Below, in pieces: positions 37,946 through 46,287 of a stretch of 64,000 nucleotides of DNA (position 1 is the first letter of the stretch; each line of letters begins with the position of its first letter). The translations under genes and the position numbers were made by a program. The notes under the pieces were generated by a model. It saw only the letters and a list, made by a program, of their open reading frames with translations. It was not told the origin of the DNA and searched no databases. Source of the stretch: Rhodococcus spelaei (GTDB taxonomy: Bacteria > Actinomycetota > Actinomycetes > Mycobacteriales > Mycobacteriaceae); contig NZ_VIGH01000001.1 in assembly GCF_006704125.1 (NCBI RefSeq), forward strand, positions 745,918-809,917, read 5' to 3'.

Positions 37946-38770
37946 CTACTTGCCCTGGAACTTCGGGGCGCGCTTCTCGGCGAACGAGCGCGGGCCCTCC
38001 TTGGCGTCGTCGCTCTTGAACACCTCGGCGCCGATCTTGGCCTCGATCTTGAAGGCCTCTTCCTCGTGCATGCCCTCGGTGACGCGGATCGTCTTGAGGA
38101 TGGCCTGGACCGCGACCGGGCCGTTGGCGGCGATCCTGTCGGCGATCTCGAGCGCCTTGGTCAGCGCCTCGCCGTCAGGGACGACGTGGCCGATCAAGCC
38201 GAGTTCCTTGGCCTCGGGTGCCGGGACGTTCCGGCCGGTGAGCAGGATCTCGGCGGCGACGGTGTACGGGATCTGTCGGACGAGACGCACCGCGGAGCCG
38301 CCGAGCGGGAACAGGCCCAGCCGCGCCTCGGAGACACCGAACTTCGCACTCTCCCCGGCTACTCGGATGTCGGTGCCCTGGAGGATCTCGGTGCCGCCGG
38401 CGATGGCCGCACCCTCGACCGCGGCGATCAGCGGCTTGGTCAGGCGGCGACCCTTGAGCAGTGCGGGCAGCCTGGTCGGATCGAGGCTGCCCTTGGAGAA
38501 CGCGTCGCCGGGGGCGTTCTTGTTCATCGCCTTGAGGTCCATGCCGGCGCAGAACGTGCCCCCGGCGCCGGTGAGGATGGCGACGCGGATGTCGGGGTCG
38601 TTGTCGACCTGATCCCAAGCGTCGACCATGATCGCCATCATCTCGCCGGAGAGAGCATTGCGAGCCTCGGGGCGGTTCATCGTGATGACGAGTACGTGCC
38701 CGCGCTTCTCGACAAGGCAGTGCGGCGACTTCTCTGAAATGTCGGAAACTTCGGCTGTGGTGGAGGACAC
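37946..38770 (-). CDS. echA19: Enoyl-CoA hydratase EchA19
   Basis: 274-residue crotonase. [13 protein letters not shown] and [16 protein letters not shown] form the oxyanion hole; [16 protein letters not shown] precedes the catalytic region. EchA19 in M. tuberculosis hydrates steroid side-chain enoyl-CoAs and is divergent from fadD19, as here. GTG 38770 has GGGAG 7 nt upstream. It is a single-gene unit with its own terminator; the promoter region is shared with fadD19. Confidence 0.9.
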   Translation of the reverse strand: MSSTTAEVSDISEKSPHCLVEKRGHVLVITMNRPEARNALSGEMMAIMVDAWDQVDNDPDIRVAILTGAGGTFCAGMDLKAMNKNAPGDAFSKGSLDPTRLPALLKGRRLTKPLIAAVEGAAIAGGTEILQGTDIRVAGESAKFGVSEARLGLFPLGGSAVRLVRQIPYTVAAEILLTGRNVPAPEAKELGLIGHVVPDGEALTKALEIADRIAANGPVAVQAILKTIRVTEGMHEEEAFKIEAKIGAEVFKSDDAKEGPRSFAEKRAPKFQGK

Positions 38771-38825
38771 TTATTCGCTCCCGATCGCGTGTGAGGTGGG
38801 TCTCAAATTGACTCTTGCATGAAAC

Positions 38826-38839
38826 GGTAACACGTTCTA
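38826..38839. promoter_or_regulatory. KstR-type operator, echA19/fadD19
   Basis: GGTAACACGTTCTA has an intact AAC-NN-GTT core with only the first base off consensus. Confidence 0.72.
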
Positions 38840-38843
38840 CTTT
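38838..38843 (+). promoter_or_regulatory. Putative -10 element of fadD19
   Basis: TACTTT overlaps the last two bases of the KstR-type box and starts 13 nt before GTG 38851. No ribosome-binding site is present, so a leaderless transcript is likely. Confidence 0.6.
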
Positions 38844-38850
38844 GTTCGAT

Positions 38851-40503
38851 GTGGCCCTAAATATCGCAGACTTCGTCGAGCACTCCATCGACTTGAACCC
38901 CGAGCGTGTGGCGCTGCTTGACAGCGACCGCGAGTTCACCTACGCGCAGTTGGAGGAGCGGACCAACCGTTTGGCCCACCACCTGCAGAGTCGTGGCGTC
39001 AAGCCGGGTGACAAGGTCGGCATCTACTCCCGCAACACCATCGAGGCCATCGAGGCCATGGTGGCGGTCTTCAAGGCCCGTGCGGTCATGGTGAACGTCA
39101 ATTACCGCTATGTCGAGAACGAGTTGCAGTACATCTTCGAGAACTCGGACATGGTTGCGCTCGTCGTGGAGCGTCGCTACGCCGACAAGGTGGCGAACGT
39201 GCTGCCGAACACGCCGCTGCTGAAGGCGGTCGTCGTTGTCGAGGACGGCACCGATCTGGACTACGCGTCGTTCGGCGGCGTGGAGTACGAGCACGCGCTG
39301 TCCGAGAGCTCGCCCGAACGTGACTTCGGTGAACGCAGCCCCGACGACATCTTCATGCTGTACACCGGCGGCACCACCGGCATGCCGAAGGGCGTCATGT
39401 GGCGGCACGAGGACTGGTGGCGCGTTCTCGGCGGAGGCGTCAACTTCGTCACCGGTGAGCGCGTCGAGGACGAGTGGGAACTCGCGAAGGTCGGCGCCGC
39501 GAGTCCCGCGATGGTGCGCTTCCCGATCCCGCCGATGATCCACGGCGGTTCGCAGTCCGCGGTGTTCCACAGCCTCTTCGGTGGCGGAACGCTCGTCATG
39601 CACCCCGAGTTCGACGGGCACGCGGTCTGGCAGGTCATCGATCGCCACAAGGTCAACCTCATCTTCATCACCGGCGACGCGATGGCCCGCCCGATGCTCG
39701 ACGCGCTGAAGGCCGGCAACCCGGAAACCGGTGAGCCGTACGACCTGTCGAGCCTGTACGTGATGGCCTCCAGTGCGGCCCTGTTCTCACCGGCGCTCAA
39801 GGACGAGTTCCTCGACCTGCTGCCGAACCGCTACATCACGGACTCCATCGGTTCGTCGGAGACCGGTTTCGGCGGCTTGGCCGCCGTCACCAAGGGCGCC
39901 ACCCACACCGGCGGTCCCCGGGTGAAGATCGACGCTGCGACCGTCGTGCTCGACGACGACGGCAACGTCATCGAGGCGGGATCGGGCAAGGTCGGCGTGC
40001 TCGCCCGGCACGGTCACATCCCGCTCGGCTACTACAAGGACGAGAAGAAGACCGCAGAGACCTTCAAGGTCTACAACGGTGTTCGCTACTCGATTCCCGG
40101 TGACTACGCGACCGTCGAGGAGGACGGCACCGTCACGATGCTCGGCCGTGGCTCCGTCTCGATCAACAGTGGTGGCGAGAAGATCTACCCGGAGGAGGTC
40201 GAGGGAGCAGTCAAGACTCATCCCGATGTCTTCGACGTGCTGGTCGTCGGCGTGCCGGACGAGCGGTTCGGCCAGCGGGTCTCGGCGGTAGTCGCTACCC
40301 GCGACGGCGCACGCCCCAGCATGAACGACATCGTGGCCGCGGCGCGCAAGGAGATTGCCGGCTACAAGGTGCCGCGCAGCGTGTGGTTCGTCGACGAGAT
40401 CAAGCGTTCACCCGCCGGTAAGCCCGACTACAAGTGGGCCAAGCAGCAGACCGAGGCGCGGGACGCGGACGACCACTTCACGAACGGCAACGGAAACTCC
40501 TGA
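38851..40503 (+). CDS. fadD19: Steroid side-chain CoA ligase FadD19
   Basis: 550-residue ANL acyl-CoA synthetase that activates C-24-branched or C8 steroid carboxylates. A3 motif MLYTGGTTGMPKGVMWRHED, GSSETGFGG (A5), IPGDYATVEEDG (A7), GRGSVSINSGGEK (A8) and the A10-like RSPAGKPDYKWAK. The start is GTG 38851 (V-A-L-N-I-A-D), which aligns with the N-terminus of M. tuberculosis FadD19. An in-frame ATG at 38815 would place the operator and -10 within the gene. The stop overlaps the next ATG (TGATG). Confidence 0.93.
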   Translation: MALNIADFVEHSIDLNPERVALLDSDREFTYAQLEERTNRLAHHLQSRGVKPGDKVGIYSRNTIEAIEAMVAVFKARAVMVNVNYRYVENELQYIFENSDMVALVVERRYADKVANVLPNTPLLKAVVVVEDGTDLDYASFGGVEYEHALSESSPERDFGERSPDDIFMLYTGGTTGMPKGVMWRHEDWWRVLGGGVNFVTGERVEDEWELAKVGAASPAMVRFPIPPMIHGGSQSAVFHSLFGGGTLVMHPEFDGHAVWQVIDRHKVNLIFITGDAMARPMLDALKAGNPETGEPYDLSSLYVMASSAALFSPALKDEFLDLLPNRYITDSIGSSETGFGGLAAVTKGATHTGGPRVKIDAATVVLDDDGNVIEAGSGKVGVLARHGHIPLGYYKDEKKTAETFKVYNGVRYSIPGDYATVEEDGTVTMLGRGSVSINSGGEKIYPEEVEGAVKTHPDVFDVLVVGVPDERFGQRVSAVVATRDGARPSMNDIVAAARKEIAGYKVPRSVWFVDEIKRSPAGKPDYKWAKQQTEARDADDHFTNGNGNS

Positions 40504-41618
40504 TGCACAACGCTCTTGCCGACAAGTTCGGCATCCAGTACCCGATCTTCGCGTTCACGCCGTCCGAGCACGTCGCGGCCGCGGTGTCGCGGGCCGGCGG
40601 ACTCGGTGTGCTGGGATGCGTGCGCTTCAACGACCCGGACGAGCTCGAGGCCACCCTCGCCTGGATGGACGAGAACACCGACGGCAAGCCGTACGGCGTC
40701 GACATCGTGATGCCGGCCAAGGTGCCCACCGAGGGTGCGGCCGTCGACCTCGACAAGCTCATTCCCGCCGAGCACCGCGCGTTCGTCAACCGCACGCTCG
40801 ACGAGCTCGGTGTCCCGCCGTTGTCCGACGACGTCGAGCACGCCACCGGCGTGCTGGGCTGGCTGCACTCTGTTGCGCGAGCGCAGGTGGACGTGGCGCT
40901 TCGCCACCGCCCGGCGCTGATCGCGAATGCGCTCGGATCGCCGCCGAAGGACATCATCGACGAGGCACACGCGCACGGGGTTCCGGTCGCGGCCCTCGCC
41001 GGCGCCGTTGGGCATGCGCTCAGTCACGTGGCCAACGGAGTCGACATCGTCATCGCCCAGGGCTACGAGGCGGGTGGCCACACCGGCGAGATCGCTTCGA
41101 TGGTCCTCGTTCCCGAGATCGTCGATGCGGTAGGCGATTCCGCGACCGTGCTGGCAGCGGGTGGGATCGGAAGCGGTCGTCAGATCGCCGCGGCGATGAG
41201 CCTCGGTGCATCCGGCGTCTGGATGGGTTCGTACTGGCTCACCGCCGAGGAGTACAAGCTCGGCAGCGCGTCGGGTGAGGGCCCGTCGGCGATCCAGCGC
41301 GCGCTGCTCGGTGCGACGTCCTCCGACACCGTGCGCTCGCGCATCTACTCCGGCAAGCCGGCCCGGCTGCTCAAGACCAAGTGGACCGATGCCTGGTCCA
41401 AGCCGGGCGCACCCGAGGCACTGCCGATGCCGCTGCAGAATCTGCTGGTCAGCGAGGCACATCAGCGGATCGTCGCGTCGGAGGACCCGGAGGTCGTGGC
41501 GATGCCCGCGGGCCAGATCGTGGGGCGGATGAACGAGATCCGTCCGGTCGCCGACTCGATGGCAGACCTTGTCGCCGAGTTCGAGGCGACCGTCGCGCGA
41601 CTGGAGAAGCTCAAGTAG
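40503..41618 (+). CDS. FMN TIM-barrel oxidoreductase coupled to fadD19
   Basis: 371-residue protein of the nitronate monooxygenase-like family: GIQYPIFAFTPSEHVAAAVSRAGGLGVLG, QGYEAGGHTGE and VLAAGGIGSGRQIAAAMSLGASGVWMGS (FMN phosphate loop). It is distinct from IpdC (22276). The ATG overlaps the fadD19 stop, so expression is coupled, and it probably acts on a related steroid CoA ester, for example as an enoyl reductase. The reaction is inferred from operon membership only. Confidence 0.82.
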   Translation: MHNALADKFGIQYPIFAFTPSEHVAAAVSRAGGLGVLGCVRFNDPDELEATLAWMDENTDGKPYGVDIVMPAKVPTEGAAVDLDKLIPAEHRAFVNRTLDELGVPPLSDDVEHATGVLGWLHSVARAQVDVALRHRPALIANALGSPPKDIIDEAHAHGVPVAALAGAVGHALSHVANGVDIVIAQGYEAGGHTGEIASMVLVPEIVDAVGDSATVLAAGGIGSGRQIAAAMSLGASGVWMGSYWLTAEEYKLGSASGEGPSAIQRALLGATSSDTVRSRIYSGKPARLLKTKWTDAWSKPGAPEALPMPLQNLLVSEAHQRIVASEDPEVVAMPAGQIVGRMNEIRPVADSMADLVAEFEATVARLEKLK

Positions 41619-41649
41619 GACCGTCGCCTCCGGGCGCAATTCAGGCCAT

Positions 41650-41688
41650 GCACGAGGCCGGGTACGAATTTCGTACCCGGCCTCGTGC
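41650..41688 (+). terminator. Hairpin after the FMN oxidoreductase gene
   Basis: 19-bp inverted repeat around a GAATTTC tip, 31 bp after the stop. Confidence 0.8.
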
Positions 41689-41702
41689 TGTGTCCGGACG
41701 GT

Positions 41703-41749
41703 GTGAACGGACCGTTCAGGCTCTCAGCGGACCTGAACGGTCCGTTCAC
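41703..41749 (-). terminator. Hairpin after fadD17
   Basis: 18-bp arms GTGAACGGACCGTTCAGG / CCTGAACGGTCCGTTCAC with an 11-nt loop, in the convergent gap. Confidence 0.8.
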
Positions 41750-41785
41750 GCCCACCGAAACGGGGAGGGAGAAGGGAGCGAGGGA

Positions 41786-43408
41786 TCAGCGATCGAGTTC
41801 CGCGTCGAGCTTGTGCTGCAGTTCCTCGGTGACCGGCTCGAAGGACGCGCTGCCCGGGGCGCGGAACCAGGTGGGATCGGGGGAGTTCCAGCGCTGCGCG
41901 CTCAGGGACCGGCCGAGCACCTTGTAAGTCGCGGTCTTGGGCAGGTCGCTGGTGACCCGGACGAAACTCGGCATCTGCTTGGGGCCGAGATCGCTCTGCT
42001 CGGAGAGGAACTCGGCGAACTCGGCGAAGTCGAACCCGTCGGAGGCGACGAGGGCGACGGCCACCCGGTCGCCGACCTGCGGGTCGGGGACGGCGTAGGC
42101 GGCGACCTCGAGCACCTTCGGATGTCGGGCGAGGATGTTCTCGATCGGTGCGGTGCCGAGGTTCTCGCCGTCGACCCGCATCCAGCCGGAGCTGCGTCCG
42201 GCGAAGTAGAGGTAGCCGTCGGCGTCGACGTAGCCGAGGTCCCCGCTCCAGTACTGACCGTTCCGGACCCTCTCGGCCTCGGCCTCGGGGTTCTTGTAGT
42301 AGCCGGAGAAGCTGCCGGTGCCCGCGGTGTTCACCAGCTCGCCGGTCGCCTTGTCGGCGTTGGTGATGTGTCCCGAGTCGTCGAATTCGGCCACCGGGCA
42401 GGGGAGTCCGGTCTCGGGATCGAGCACGGCGACGCCCTGGGGCAACGGGCCGAGGGCGCCGGGCGGGGTGCCGGGCAGCCGGGAGATCAGCACACCCCCC
42501 TCGGTGGAACCGAAGCCGTCGACGACCCGGACGTCGAACCGGCGCGCGAACTCGACGAGCGCCGACGGGGAGCCCTCGTTGCCGTAGACGATCTTCAACG
42601 GGTTGTCGGCGTCGTCGCCGTGTTCCGGGGTGGCGAGCACGTAGGCGAGCGGCTTGCCGACGTAGTGCGCGAAGGTGGCACCGAAGCGGCGCACGTCCGG
42701 GAGGAACCCGGACGCCGAGAACTTCCGCCGCAGGGCGAAGTTCGCACCGGCGGCCAGCGCGATGGACCAGCAGGCCATGACCGCGCCGGAGTGGAACAGC
42801 GGCATCGACGCGTAGGTGGTGTCGGTGGCGTTCAGGCCGAACCGTTCGGCGAGCATGATGCCGGGTCCGGAGACCATCTTGTGGGTCACACGCACGGCCT
42901 TCGGGTCGCCGCTCGTCCCGGACGTGAAGATCAGCATGAACAGGTCGTCGGGCTCGGGACTCGTGTCCGGCGCGGGACTGCCGCGGTGGGCGTCGAGCAG
43001 GTCGTCCCACTCGGGGGTGTCGATACGCAGCAGTCGGACGTCGCCGAGGTCGAGTCCGTCGAGAAGGTGCGCCTTCTCGGAGTCGGTGATCACGATCTGG
43101 CAGTCGGATCGGGCGATGTCGCCGGCAAGTGCCGCTCCCCGCCGGGTCGGGTTCAGACCGGCCAGGACCGTGCCACCCACCGCGCTGGCTCCCAGGGCGA
43201 GGGCGAACTCGGGGACGTTGTCCAGCAGCACCCCCACGTGCGGGGGTGCCGCCGGATCCAGCAGTGCCGCGAGGGCGGCGGCGAGGTCGAAGCACGTTCC
43301 GACGTGCTCCGACCACGGAATCCTCTGCTCCTCGAAGAGGATTCCGTGGTCGCTGTCGTCACGCAGAGCCAGCAGCAGGTCGGTGACGGTGGGTGTGGCA
43401 GGGGTCAT
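41786..43408 (-). CDS. fadD17: Acyl-CoA synthetase FadD17
   Basis: 540-residue ANL acyl-CoA ligase for steroid side-chain carboxylates (C5 side chain in M. tuberculosis). A3 motif IFTSGTSGDPKAVRVTHK, GFGSTEGG (A5), YWSGDLGYVDADGYLYFAGRS (A7/A8) and a divergent A10, LPKTATYKVLGR. The ATG start is 17 bp after fadE27. The order fadE26-fadE27-fadD17 is the same as in M. tuberculosis. Confidence 0.88.
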   Translation of the reverse strand: MTPATPTVTDLLLALRDDSDHGILFEEQRIPWSEHVGTCFDLAAALAALLDPAAPPHVGVLLDNVPEFALALGASAVGGTVLAGLNPTRRGAALAGDIARSDCQIVITDSEKAHLLDGLDLGDVRLLRIDTPEWDDLLDAHRGSPAPDTSPEPDDLFMLIFTSGTSGDPKAVRVTHKMVSGPGIMLAERFGLNATDTTYASMPLFHSGAVMACWSIALAAGANFALRRKFSASGFLPDVRRFGATFAHYVGKPLAYVLATPEHGDDADNPLKIVYGNEGSPSALVEFARRFDVRVVDGFGSTEGGVLISRLPGTPPGALGPLPQGVAVLDPETGLPCPVAEFDDSGHITNADKATGELVNTAGTGSFSGYYKNPEAEAERVRNGQYWSGDLGYVDADGYLYFAGRSSGWMRVDGENLGTAPIENILARHPKVLEVAAYAVPDPQVGDRVAVALVASDGFDFAEFAEFLSEQSDLGPKQMPSFVRVTSDLPKTATYKVLGRSLSAQRWNSPDPTWFRAPGSASFEPVTEELQHKLDAELDR

Positions 43409-43425
43409 AGCGCGCAGTGTAGGGA

Positions 43426-44526
43426 TCAGGCCGGGATGTCGGCCAGCGTCTGTCCCAGTCTCCGCAACTGCTCGGTGGCCGAGCCGAGCGCGAACTCGTT
43501 GTGCTTGGCCGCCAGGAAGTAGCGGTGCACCGGATGGTCGCGGTCGAGGCCGACACCACCGTGGACATGGATCACCGTGTGCGCGACGCGATGGCCCGCA
43601 TCGGCCGCCCAGAACTTGGCGGTGCGGATCTCCTCCTCGGCGGGCAGGTTCTCGCTCAGTCGCCAGGCAGCCTGCCAGAGCGTGGACCGGACACCCTTGA
43701 CGTCGATGAAGGCGTCGGCGAGGCGCTGGGCGACGGCCTGGAAGCTGCCGATCGGGCGGTCGAACTGCACCCGCTCGCGGGCGTACTCGGCGACCAGTTC
43801 GAGGGCCCGCTCCAAGGTTCCGAGCTGAAGGGCACTCAGGCCCACAGCTGCACGCGCCAGGATCGAGTCCAGTACCTCTGCGCCGCCCGGAATCACCGTG
43901 GCGACGGCGGCGCTGAGGTCGACGACGGCCTCGGCGCTGTAGTCGGTCGTCAACTGGCGGTCGACGCGTACGCCGGCGGCCGACGGCTCGACCACGAACA
44001 CCGACACACCCTCGGCGGTCGTGGCAGGCACCAGGATCGCGTCCGCGAAAGCAGCCGCGGGCACGGTGATCTTGGTGCCGGTGACGGTCCAGCCGTCGGT
44101 GGTGCGCTCGGCGCGGGTGACCGGCTGAGCCGGATCGAGGTTGAGCTCCTCGGCGAGGGCAACGGTGAGGACGACCTCGCCGGCGCCGGCGAGGCGGGCA
44201 AGATCGCGCTGCGACTCGTCGCCGAACTCGGCCAGAGCGGACGCCGCCAGCACGATCGAGCTCAGGTACGGCACGGGGGAGATCGTCCGGCCGAGCTCGC
44301 GCAGCACGGAGCACTGCTCGAGGATGCCGAAGTCGCCGCCGCCGACCGATTCCGGGAGCGCCGCAGCGAGCACGCCCGCGTCGGTGAGCGCCTGCCAGAG
44401 CTTGTCGTCGAAGCGGTCCTGTGCGGCGTCCAGTTCGCGCAGTCGGTCGTTGGTGGTCAGCTTCTCGGCGATGCTCCGAGTGAGCTGTTCGAGGTCCTGT
44501 TGGGCCTCGGTGAGTGTGAAGTCCAT
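43426..44526 (-). CDS. fadE27: Acyl-CoA dehydrogenase subunit FadE27 (ChsE5)
   Basis: 366-residue ACAD-fold subunit of the FadE26-FadE27 (ChsE4-ChsE5) heterotetramer acting on early steroid side-chain CoA esters. It keeps YARERVQFDRPIGSFQAVAQRLAD and HVHGGVGLDRDHPVHRYF but lacks the catalytic Glu motif found in FadE26, as expected for this partner. ATG 44526 follows fadE26 by 39 bp. Confidence 0.9.
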   Translation of the reverse strand: MDFTLTEAQQDLEQLTRSIAEKLTTNDRLRELDAAQDRFDDKLWQALTDAGVLAAALPESVGGGDFGILEQCSVLRELGRTISPVPYLSSIVLAASALAEFGDESQRDLARLAGAGEVVLTVALAEELNLDPAQPVTRAERTTDGWTVTGTKITVPAAAFADAILVPATTAEGVSVFVVEPSAAGVRVDRQLTTDYSAEAVVDLSAAVATVIPGGAEVLDSILARAAVGLSALQLGTLERALELVAEYARERVQFDRPIGSFQAVAQRLADAFIDVKGVRSTLWQAAWRLSENLPAEEEIRTAKFWAADAGHRVAHTVIHVHGGVGLDRDHPVHRYFLAAKHNEFALGSATEQLRRLGQTLADIPA

Positions 44527-44565
44527 CGAAAGTCCTTGTGTACGAGGAGAGTCGGGAGGTGGGCG

Positions 44566-45741
44566 CTATCGCTTCGCGGGCGGCTGGCCCAGCGCGGTCA
44601 TGGCGAGGATGTCGCGCTGCACCTCATTGGTGCCGCCGCCGAAGGTCAGGATCAGCGAGGAGCGGTGCATCCGCTCGACCCGTCCGCGTAGCACTACGCC
44701 CGGGGAGTCCTGGCGCAGGTAGGCGAGGGGGCCGAGGACCTCCATCAGCAGTCGGTACGCCTCGGTCGCGAACTCGGTGCCGAACACCTTGCACGCGGAC
44801 GCGTCGCCCTTGCTCGGGGCGTGCGCGGAAGCGACCTCCCAGTTCAGCAGCTTGAGGTACTCGACCTTGGCGTGCACCCGGGCGAGGTTGATCTGGACCC
44901 ACTCCTGGTCGATGACGCGACGTCCGTCGGCCATCTTGGTGTTCTGCGCCCACTCGATCGTGTCGCGTAGCGCACCCTGGATCGGCGCGGCGGAGACCAG
45001 CGCGACCCGCTCGTGGTTGAGCTGGTTGGTCATCAGCGACCAGCCGCCGTTCTCTTCGCCGACCAGCGCGGACGAGGGGACCCGGACGTCCTGGTAGTAC
45101 GTGGCACTGGTGTCCGGGCCTGCCATCGTGTGTACCGGGGTGTACGAGAAGCCCTCCGCGGTGGTCGGGACGATGAGCATGCTGATGCCCTTGTGCTTCT
45201 TGGCGCCCGGATCGGTGCGCACCGCCAGCCAGATGTAGTCGGCGTACGCGATGAGGCTCGTCCACATCTTCTGGCCGTTGACGATGTAGTCGTCACCGTC
45301 CTTGACCGCAGTGGTGCGCAGGCTCGCCAGGTCGGTGCCGGCACCGGGCTCGGAGTAGCCGATGGAGAAGTGCAGTTCACCGGCCGCGATCTTGGGCAGG
45401 AAGAACTTCTTCTGCTCCTCCGACCCGTAGTGCATGATCGTCGGCGCGACCGAGTTGATCGTGAGGAACGGGACCGGCGCGCCGGCGATGGCGGCCTCGT
45501 CGGTGAAGATCAGCTGGTCGAGCGCCGAGCGTTCCTGCCCGCCGTACTCCTTGGGCCAGCCGAGGGCCAGCCAACCGTCCCGGCCCATCTCGCGCACGAC
45601 ATCCCGATAGACGGTGCCGGAGCCGTACTCGCCGGTTTGGGCGCTGAGCGCTTCGCGCCGTTCGGGAGTGATGAGCTTGGCGAAGTACGCGCGGAGCTCC
45701 TCCCGCAGCGCCTGCTGCTCCGCGGTGTAGGTGATGTGCAT
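44566..45741 (-). CDS. fadE26: Acyl-CoA dehydrogenase FadE26 (ChsE4)
   Basis: 391-residue catalytic ACAD subunit. LGWPKEYGG, IGYSEPGAGTDLASLR, VNGQKMWTS, NHERVAL (Glu244, likely base) and the C-terminal FGGGTNEVQRDILA. With FadE27 it introduces the alpha-beta double bond into cholesterol side-chain acyl-CoAs. ATG 45741 has GAGAGGG upstream; an earlier in-frame GTG adds eight residues but no ribosome-binding site. The upstream gap carries two KstR-type boxes. Confidence 0.92.
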   Translation of the reverse strand: MHITYTAEQQALREELRAYFAKLITPERREALSAQTGEYGSGTVYRDVVREMGRDGWLALGWPKEYGGQERSALDQLIFTDEAAIAGAPVPFLTINSVAPTIMHYGSEEQKKFFLPKIAAGELHFSIGYSEPGAGTDLASLRTTAVKDGDDYIVNGQKMWTSLIAYADYIWLAVRTDPGAKKHKGISMLIVPTTAEGFSYTPVHTMAGPDTSATYYQDVRVPSSALVGEENGGWSLMTNQLNHERVALVSAAPIQGALRDTIEWAQNTKMADGRRVIDQEWVQINLARVHAKVEYLKLLNWEVASAHAPSKGDASACKVFGTEFATEAYRLLMEVLGPLAYLRQDSPGVVLRGRVERMHRSSLILTFGGGTNEVQRDILAMTALGQPPAKR

Positions 45742-45759
45742 CGATCCCTCTCCGGTCTC

Positions 45760-45773
45760 TGACACAGGTTCTA
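45760..45773 (-). promoter_or_regulatory. KstR-type operator for the fadE26 operon
   Basis: TGACACAGGTTCTA has one mismatch in the AAC core (CAC). It sits inside a wider ACACAGG...CCTGTGT inverted repeat. Confidence 0.55.
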
Positions 45774-45870
45774 CCCTGTGTCCGGTGCGGCAATGTTGTT
45801 ACGGTCCGGCGCTCATCCGGAGCCCGCTTTCGGCCCGTCAGTGCGGGTTTTTCGCATCATTGCACAGGAG

Positions 45871-45884
45871 TGGAACGGGTTCTA
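45871..45884 (+). promoter_or_regulatory. KstR-type operator for fdxD
   Basis: TGGAACGGGTTCTA is a full match to TNNAACNNGTTNNA and overlaps a -10-like TAGTCT (45883-45888). Confidence 0.75.
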
Positions 45885-45892
45885 GTCTAATG

Positions 45893-45958
45893 GTGGATCT
45901 GCCCGTGGATCCAGCCCGTAGACCGCGAGCGCAGACGACGATTCCAAGCGAGAAATGA
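45893..45958 (+). CDS. Possible 21-residue leader peptide upstream of fdxD
   Basis: GTG (or ATG 45890) opens a short frame (VDLPVDPARRPRAQ..) that ends 9 bp before the fdxD start, with the fdxD ribosome-binding site GAGG overlapping its TGA. It lies directly after the KstR-type box and -10. It may be only transcribed leader. Confidence 0.3.
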   Translation: MDLPVDPARRPRAQTTIPSEK

Positions 45959-45967
45959 GGTTCATCA

Positions 45968-46159
45968 ATGGAGGTCAAGGTCGATTTTGATCGATGTGAG
46001 GCCAACGGCGTGTGTGTGGGTATCGCGCCTGACGTCTTCGATCTCGACGACGACGACAACCTGCTCGTGACGCAGCCCGACGATTCGCCGGAGGCGGTTG
46101 CGTTGATGGAGGAGGCCGTCGCGCAGTGCCCGCGTGCCGCGCTGCGGCTGGAGCGCTGA
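45968..46159 (+). CDS. fdxD: Ferredoxin FdxD
   Basis: 63-residue acidic ferredoxin of the [3Fe-4S]/[4Fe-4S] actinobacterial type: Cys10-x5-Cys16 (CEANGVC) and Cys-Pro near residue 54 (AQCPRAAL). The missing fourth Cys fits a 3Fe-4S cluster. FdxD (Rv3503c) lies beside hsd4A and is a candidate electron donor to CYP125/CYP142. The ATG has GAGG 7 nt upstream. Confidence 0.9.
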   Translation: MEVKVDFDRCEANGVCVGIAPDVFDLDDDDNLLVTQPDDSPEAVALMEEAVAQCPRAALRLER

Positions 46160-46183
46160 GCTGCGGCCGTCCTTGCCGCAAAC

Positions 46184-46197
46184 GAGAACACGTTCTA
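46184..46197 (+). promoter_or_regulatory. KstR-type operator for hsd4A
   Basis: GAGAACACGTTCTA has one mismatch at the first base and overlaps a TAAAGT hexamer (46196-46201). Confidence 0.68.
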
Positions 46198-46287
46198 AAG
46201 TGACTGGCGTCACGAAGGCGGCGGGTGCTCCCGGGCTCATGTCCCAAGGGGTGCCCGCCGCAACCGCATCAATTCACGAAGGCAGTG

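Noticed and set aside
38815-38850. ATG 38815 as start of fadD19
   Set aside because: It would place the KstR-type box and -10 inside the gene; the FadD19 family N-terminus matches GTG 38851.
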